Below are positions 58,690-64,000 of a stretch of DNA of 64,000 nt, in pieces (the first letter of the stretch is position 1; every line of letters starts with the position of its first letter). The notes under the pieces are model-generated. The model was not told the DNA's origin, did not search any database, and worked only from the letters and a program-made list of their open reading frames with translations. Source of the DNA: Lagenorhynchus albirostris (lineage: Eukaryota > Chordata > Mammalia > Artiodactyla > Delphinidae); NCBI RefSeq assembly GCF_949774975.1, contig NC_083113.1, positions 22,382,332-22,446,331 on the forward strand. The letters are read 5' to 3'. Both the position numbers and the translations under genes were made by a program.

Positions 58690-61079
58690 ACTATACAGAG
58701 ATACACTATCTTTACAGGGTCTTTGTGAATCACATCTTCTTTTACATTAATTGTTAGGGTAAACAATAAATGGGGCATAACGTATCCCGCTGTGCTTTGG
58801 GGAAAGGATTTCTTGCCTACTGAGAATTCTGTGCCTAATAACATCTCCAAGGAGATGAGGGTGAAAAGACTCACAAATGTGTCCTTGTCCTGTAGGGAAG
58901 GAAGTGTACCATGTCATTTTCATGCTGTGTACAATCTCCCTAAATTACATGAGAGATATAATGAACCTTTCATGTACCAATCAGTTAGCTTCAACAATTA
59001 CTAATGAATGGCCAACCTTATTTCACCTCTGTTCCAACTTACTTCTGATACAAAGCCCCAGATCATTTTGAAGAAACTCTAGATTTCTGTCGCTTCATCT
59101 ATGAATATTTCAGTCTATATCTATAGCTTTCCAAAAGATTTGTTTTGATCATTATAACTACAATACAACTTTTACACCTAAAAGTATTGATATTAACAAT
59201 GATTCTTTAATAACATCAACTTTCCTCAACTGTGATATAATGTTTTATAAATTTTTAAACAGTTTGAATATGGATCCAAACCTGATCCAGACATTGTGAT
59301 TGACTGGTGTATCTTTTATATTTCTTTTAATTTACTTTCTTCCTCTCTCTGTGTTTTCTTTCTTACATTTTGTTTTGTTTTGTTATTGATACTGCTTTTG
59401 TTGAAGAAACTGGCTCTTTTGTCCTTGGAGAGTGTCCAAAAATCTGGATTTTGTGATTATACCCCAGGGTATCATTTTAACATGCTAATTTGTCCCTGCA
59501 TTTTCTATATATTGATAATTAAATCTAGATGCTTGGTCAGGTTCAGGCTTGATGTTTGGCAAGACTGCTTCAGAGATGGTCTTGCCAGGAGGCCTATAAT
59601 ATCTTCTTGTTTCCCTTTGTGTGATGTTAATAGCCATTGATGATCATGCCAAGATCTCTTACTTCATAGGAGGCTACAAAAGGAGATACTCTAATCCATC
59701 ATTTATTTGTTAGCTAGAATGTGTCTATAAAGAGAAGTTTTCTCTTATCAACTCTGGTTACACTGAAAAACCATGCATATAGAAAAGGAAAAAATTAGAG
59801 ATATCTTTACAAACTTCATGGAGTAATCTCCAGGATATTCTTAAGAGATTAAAATAACAGAGAGTAATGAGGGTAGTATGTTACCATTTACTTCAAAAAA
59901 TGGGAAATAGTACATAGTCTAATTTTCTTATATTTAAAAGAGAACTGCAACTCTTCATGCCTGTCCCTTCCTTTGTATTCTCTCTGAAACCAGTTATTTA
60001 AACCAGTTTTCTCTTCCTTCTTAGTCCAAATAGTAGACTAGGCAGGACCACAAATTTTATCTTTTTCCGTACGATATATGGTTTTCCCAATACTACTTTT
60101 TACTAATTTCATCTTTCCCCACTAATTTCAGTTGTTACTTTTATTGTATACTAAATTTCATTAATTGTTGGGTACATTTCTGAAGTTCTGATTTTGTGAT
60201 AGGATTCTTTTAAATTTTTTATGGTGATAAGACATATTACAATAAATTTGAGTCCTTACTATAATGAGGTTGATTATCCAAAGAAGTAAAAAGTCAGATG
60301 TGCTCAAAGATGCCATCCGAAGTCTGGAGCTATTAATACTTCAGTGTATGTTGAACTGATACAGAATTGCCCAGCCATGACATCACTGGAACAAAGGAAG
60401 TCTGCAAGTTGGAGGAAAAGTTCTTTGAATGGTGTCTATGGGTGATGGGTCAGGAGGATATTAGGATGTTTTGCTGGCTGTTATCTTTTGAGATCCTCTA
60501 CATGATACTTAGCAGGAGTCCCCTGGAATGAGTTGAGGTATAAGAACTTTCTGGATTTCAGTTCGCTTTTATGAAACTAAAATATTACCTGCCCATAGAA
60601 TCATTTGATCAGCTCTCACAGTCATGCTTCAGGCAGTAGACTCAAAAGTTAACATTTTTACCAATTTTTAGTAATGCCTATTAACATAATTACATATCCT
60701 GAAATGATAATCCAATCACTTTGGGTAACTTATCTAGGGACAAGAAAGCTTATAGGAGGAGTGTAATAGCCAAATATCTAAAAGATGAAGTTTGGGTTTA
60801 TATGTCATTTCTGGTGGTTAAGAATCCATTACCAACTCACAACCACAATTTTGTAAAAAGGAACTCTTTATGGCTATTGTATAAATTTTTAGATTGTCAC
60901 TGTTTGTCATTTACTCTGAGTGTACATTTTAGAAATTTTTATATTCCTTCTCTTTAATATGGAAGACAACTTATCTCACTGCATTATTATAGCATTGTAT
61001 TTTCTTATAAATGATAATTTAATTATCCTTTTACTTTCTCTTATAACCGTACATAATATACATACACCTCTATTTCTTA
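58690..61079. other. No gene recognised; A/T-rich
   Basis: A/T-rich sequence with short frames. The frame at 59296-59640 (114 codons) begins within a hydrophobic run (LTFCFVLLLILLLLKKL) but reads like translated T-rich DNA. Confidence 0.45.
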
Positions 61080-61165
61080 TCTTCTTTTATTTAAATTGAG
61101 TATAATTGACATATAACATTTATTTCAAGTGTACAACATAATGATTCAATATTTTCTTGTCTTCT
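61080..61165 (-). mobile_element. Old L1 3' end fragment, antisense
   Basis: aaattgagtataattgacat, then ataacatttatttcaagtgt acaacataatgattcaa, is the antisense 3' terminus pattern of older L1s. Confidence 0.65.
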
Positions 61166-61846
61166 TGATAGCTTGGAAGAGTATTTTTTTAACTTTTTAA
61201 TTTATATTGGAGTATAGCTGATTAACAACGTTGTGTCAGTTTCAAGTGTACAGCAAAGTGATTCAGTTATACATATACATGTATCTATTGTTTTTCAAAT
61301 TCTTTTCCCATTTAGGTTGTTACATAATATTGAGCACAGTTCCCTGTGCTATACAGTAGGTCCTTGTTGGTTATCAATTTTAAATATAGCAGTGTGTACA
61401 TGTCAACCCCAAACTCCCTAACAATCCCTCCCTCCCACTCCTTTGGTAACCATAAGTTCATTCTCTAAGCCTGTGAGTCTTTCTATTTGTATAATTTTTG
61501 TATTTGTATAATTTTTTTTAGATCCCACATATAAGCAATATATGATATTTGTCTTTCTCTGTCTGAGTTACTTCACACAGTATGACAACCTCTAGGTCCA
61601 CCCATGTTGCTGCAAATGACATTATTTCATTCTCTTTAATGGCTGAGTAATATTCCATTGTCTATATGTACCACATCATCTTTATCCATTCCTCTGTCAA
61701 TGGACATTGAGGTTGCTTCCATGTCTTGGCTATTGTAAATAGTGCTGCAATGAATATTGTGGTGCATGTATCCTTTCAGACCATGTTTTTCTCCAGGTAT
61801 ATGCCCGGGAGTAGGATTGCAGGATCACATGGTAGCTCTATTTTTA

Positions 61847-62070
61847 GTTTTGTTTATTTATTTATTTATTTATTTTTTGTGGTACGTGGGCCTCTCACTG
61901 TTGTGGCCTCTCCCGTTGCGGAGCACAGGCTCCGGACGCGCAGGCTCAGCGGCCATGGCTCACGGGCCCAGCCGCTCCGCGGCAAGTGGGATCCTCCCGG
62001 ACCAGGGCACGAACCCGTGTCCCCTGCATCGGCAGGCAGACTCTCAACCACGGCGCCACCAGGGAAGCCC
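61847..62070 (-). mobile_element. CHR-2-type SINE, antisense, (TTTA)n tail
   Basis: A (TTTA)n run precedes gtggtacgtgggcctctcac, and the end is gccaccagggaagccc. Flanked by TATTTTTA (61839-61846 and 62071-62078). It lies inside the L1. Confidence 0.92.
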
Positions 62071-62233
62071 TATTTTTACTTTTTTAAGGAACTTCCATAC
62101 TGTGCTCCACAGTGGCTGTACCAATTTACATTCCCATCAACAATGTAGGAGGGTTCCCTTTTCTCCACACCCTCTCCAGCATTTATCGTTTGTGGATTTT
62201 TTGATGACAGCCATTATGACTGGCATGAGATGA

Positions 62234-62728
62234 TTATCTCATTGTAGTTTTGATTTGCATTTCTCTAATAGTTAGTGATGTTGAGCATCTTTTCCTGTGC
62301 TTCTTGGCCATCTTTGTGTCTTCTTTGGAGAAATGCCTTTTTAAGTCTTCTGCCCATTTTTTGATTGGGTCTTTTGTTTTTATGATATTAAGCCACCTGA
62401 ACTGGTTGTAAATTTTGGAGACTAATTTCTTGCCAGTCACACTGTTTTCAAATATATTCTCCCATTCTGTGAGTTGTCTTTTCATTTTGTTTATGGTTTC
62501 CTTTGCTGTGCAAAAGCTTTTGAGTTTAATTAGGTGCCATTTGTTTATTTTTGGTTTTATTTCTGTTACTCCGAGAGACAAATTGAAAAAGATATTGCTG
62601 CAATTTATGTCGGAGACTGCTTGCCTGTGTTTCCCTCTAAGAGTTTTATAGTGTTTGGTCTTACATTTAGGTCTAATCCATTTTGAGTTTATTTTTGTGC
62701 ACGAGGTTAAAGATTGTTCTAATTTCAC
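62234..62728 (-). pseudogene. L1 ORF2 fragment, C-terminal half
   Basis: A 164-codon minus-strand frame typical of L1 ORF2p downstream of RT: IKLKSFCTAKETINKMKRQL, WENIFENSVTGKKLVSKIYN, and KHRKRCSTSLTIREMQIKTT. No enzyme active site lies in it. It is cut off at both ends by frame changes. Confidence 0.85.
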
Positions 62729-63464
62729 TTTTTTACATGTAGCTGTCCAGTTTTCCCAGCACCATTTATTGAAGAGACTGTCTTTTCTCCATTGTATAGT
62801 CTTGCCTCCTGTGTTGTAGATTAATTGACCAAAGGTGTGTGGGTTTATTTCTGGGTTTACTGTCCTCTTCCATTGATTTATATTTCTATTTTTGTTCCAA
62901 TACCATACTGTTTTGATAACTCTAGCTTTGTACTATAGTCTGAAGTCAGGGAGCATGATTCTTCCAGCTCGATTTTTCTTTCTCAAGATTGCTTTGGCTA
63001 TTCAGGGTCTTTTGTGTCTCCATACAAATTTTAATATTTTTTGTTCTAGTTCTGTGAAAAATGCCATTTGATAGAGCTTGCATAGATTGCCTTGGGTAGT
63101 ATAGTCATTTTGACAATATTGATTCTTCCAGTCCAAGAACATGGTATATCGTTCCATCTGTGTGTATCTTCTTTGGTTTCTTTCATCAGCATTGTGTAGT
63201 TTTTGGAGTACAGGTCTTTTATCTCCTTAGGTATGTTTATTCTTAGATATTTTATTCTTTTTGATACAATGGAAAATGGGACTGTTTCTCGAATTTCTCT
63301 TTTTCTGATCTTTAGTTGTTAGTGTATAGATATGCAACAGATTTCTGTGTATTGATTTTCTAACCTGCAACTTTACCAAATTCACTGATGAGCTCTAGTT
63401 TTCTGGTATTGTATTTAGGATTTTCTATGTATAGTATCATGTCATCTGCAAACAGTGACAAATT

Positions 63465-63788
63465 TTAACTTGCTCTTTCCCAATTTGGATTCCTTTTATT
63501 TATTTTTCTTCTCTGATTGCCATAGCTAGGCCTTCTGAAACTATGTTGAATAAAAGTGATGAGAGTGAATATCCTTGTCTCTGATCTTAGACGAAATGCT
63601 TTCAGCTTTTCATCATTGAGTATTATGTTAGCTGTAGGTTTGTCATATATGGCGTTTATTACGTTGAGGCATGTTCCATCTATGCCTATGCTCTGGAGAG
63701 TTTTTATCATAAATTGGTGTTGAATTTTGTCAAAAGCTTTTTCTGCATCTATTGAGATGATCATACGGTTTGTGTTTTTTTTTAACAT
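63465..63788 (-). pseudogene. L1 ORF2 reverse-transcriptase fragment
   Basis: The minus-strand frame contains MIISIDAEKAFDKIQHQFMI and NVINAIYDKPTANIILNDEK, the palm region of L1 RT upstream of the catalytic FADD box. The first few residues (LKKN) come from the younger L1 tail that cuts it. Confidence 0.85.
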
Positions 63789-64000
63789 CTTTATTGGGGT
63801 ATAATTGCTTTAAAATGCTGTGTTAGTTTCTGCTTTATAACAAAGTAAATCAGTTATACATATACATATGTTCCCATATCTCTTCCCTCTTGCATCTTCC
63901 TCCCTCCCTCCCTCCCTATCCCACCACTCCAGGTGGTCACAAAGCACCGAGCTGATATCCCTGTGCTATGCGGCTGATTCCCTCTAGCTATCTACCTTAC
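63772..64000 (-). mobile_element. Young L1 3' end, antisense, running off the window
   Basis: T-run, then aacatctttattggggtata, through the G-rich 3' UTR part (ctccctccctccctccctat) to gctagctatctaccttac. The reverse complement of the L1 3' UTRs at 44560-44815 and 46340-46606, with little divergence. Confidence 0.92.

Larger units (their letters stand above)
61183..63771 (-). mobile_element. 5'-truncated L1, antisense (3' UTR and ORF2)
   Basis: The 3' terminus is at about 61183 (attggagtatagctgattaa). The minus strand then encodes ORF2 C-terminal to RT sequence, with 62728-62234 (EKYLQN-type thumb/linker, WAEDLKRHFSKEDTKMAKKH) and 63788-63465 (MIISIDAEKAFDKIQHQFMI). It is interrupted by a CHR SINE and cut at 63772 by a younger L1. 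Confidence 0.88.

Noticed and set aside
61726..62233. Overlapping 140- and 158-codon frames on +
   Set aside because: These are shadows of the antisense L1 and the CHR SINE. The same shadow proteins recur at the other CHR copies (5511, 7046, 45888).

Overview
The window is mammalian nuclear DNA, most likely from a cetacean (a toothed whale or dolphin is the best guess). The main evidence is repeated copies of the roughly 210-bp, GC-rich tRNA-Glu-derived CHR-type SINE (its 5' end reads GGGCTTCCCTGGTGGCGCAG), together with older and longer CHR relatives, abundant cetartiodactyl-type L1, ancient MIR, and no ruminant BovB or Bov-tA. No host gene is recognised with confidence. One candidate exon (58563-58673) is flagged. 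Most long open frames are L1 relics, shadows of repeats, or chance.

Layout. 1-14830 is a nested stack of antisense L1 elements: an L1 with a well-preserved 5' UTR and promoter (1-4272), an older L1 (4316-6405 and 13178-14185) split by a nearly complete L1 (about 6408-13175), CHR SINEs inside these, and a short L1 3' piece carrying a (TA)n tract. 14830-32730 is mainly single-copy or very old sequence with MIR fragments, two CHR SINEs, two related LTR-like segments (about 15190-15655 and 17865-18345) and an ancient L1-3'-like segment. 32731-40961 is a complete class I (gammaretrovirus-type) provirus in + orientation. 40966-47800 is a cluster of old repeats, solo LTRs, L1 3' ends and CHR SINEs. 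47800-61080 is mostly unremarkable sequence with MIRs. 61080-64000 is again antisense L1 with a CHR SINE and a younger L1 3' end running off the window.

The provirus is the central feature. Its LTRs are 724 and 726 bp. By eye they are identical except for the length of one C run (11 versus 13), and a perfect 4-bp target duplication (GAGT) flanks the element. The tRNA-Pro primer site, leader splice donor, gag UAG readthrough pseudoknot, polypurine tract, TATA box and poly(A) signal are all present. The genes are damaged: gag has a one-base frame break in a C8 run at its PPPY late domain, pol has lost most of RNase H through a frame-changing internal deletion, and env is split over three frames. 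The env surface part carries the SDGGGxxDxxR signature of the RD114/BaEV/REV (RDR) interference group, so the element pairs a gammaretroviral gag-pol with an RDR-type env. It may be a copy of a known cetacean gammaretroviral ERV, such as the killer-whale ERV lineage. That cannot be verified here.

The contrast between near-identical LTRs and a broken coding region suggests a recent insertion of an already defective genome mobilised in trans, partial assembly error in homopolymers, or both.
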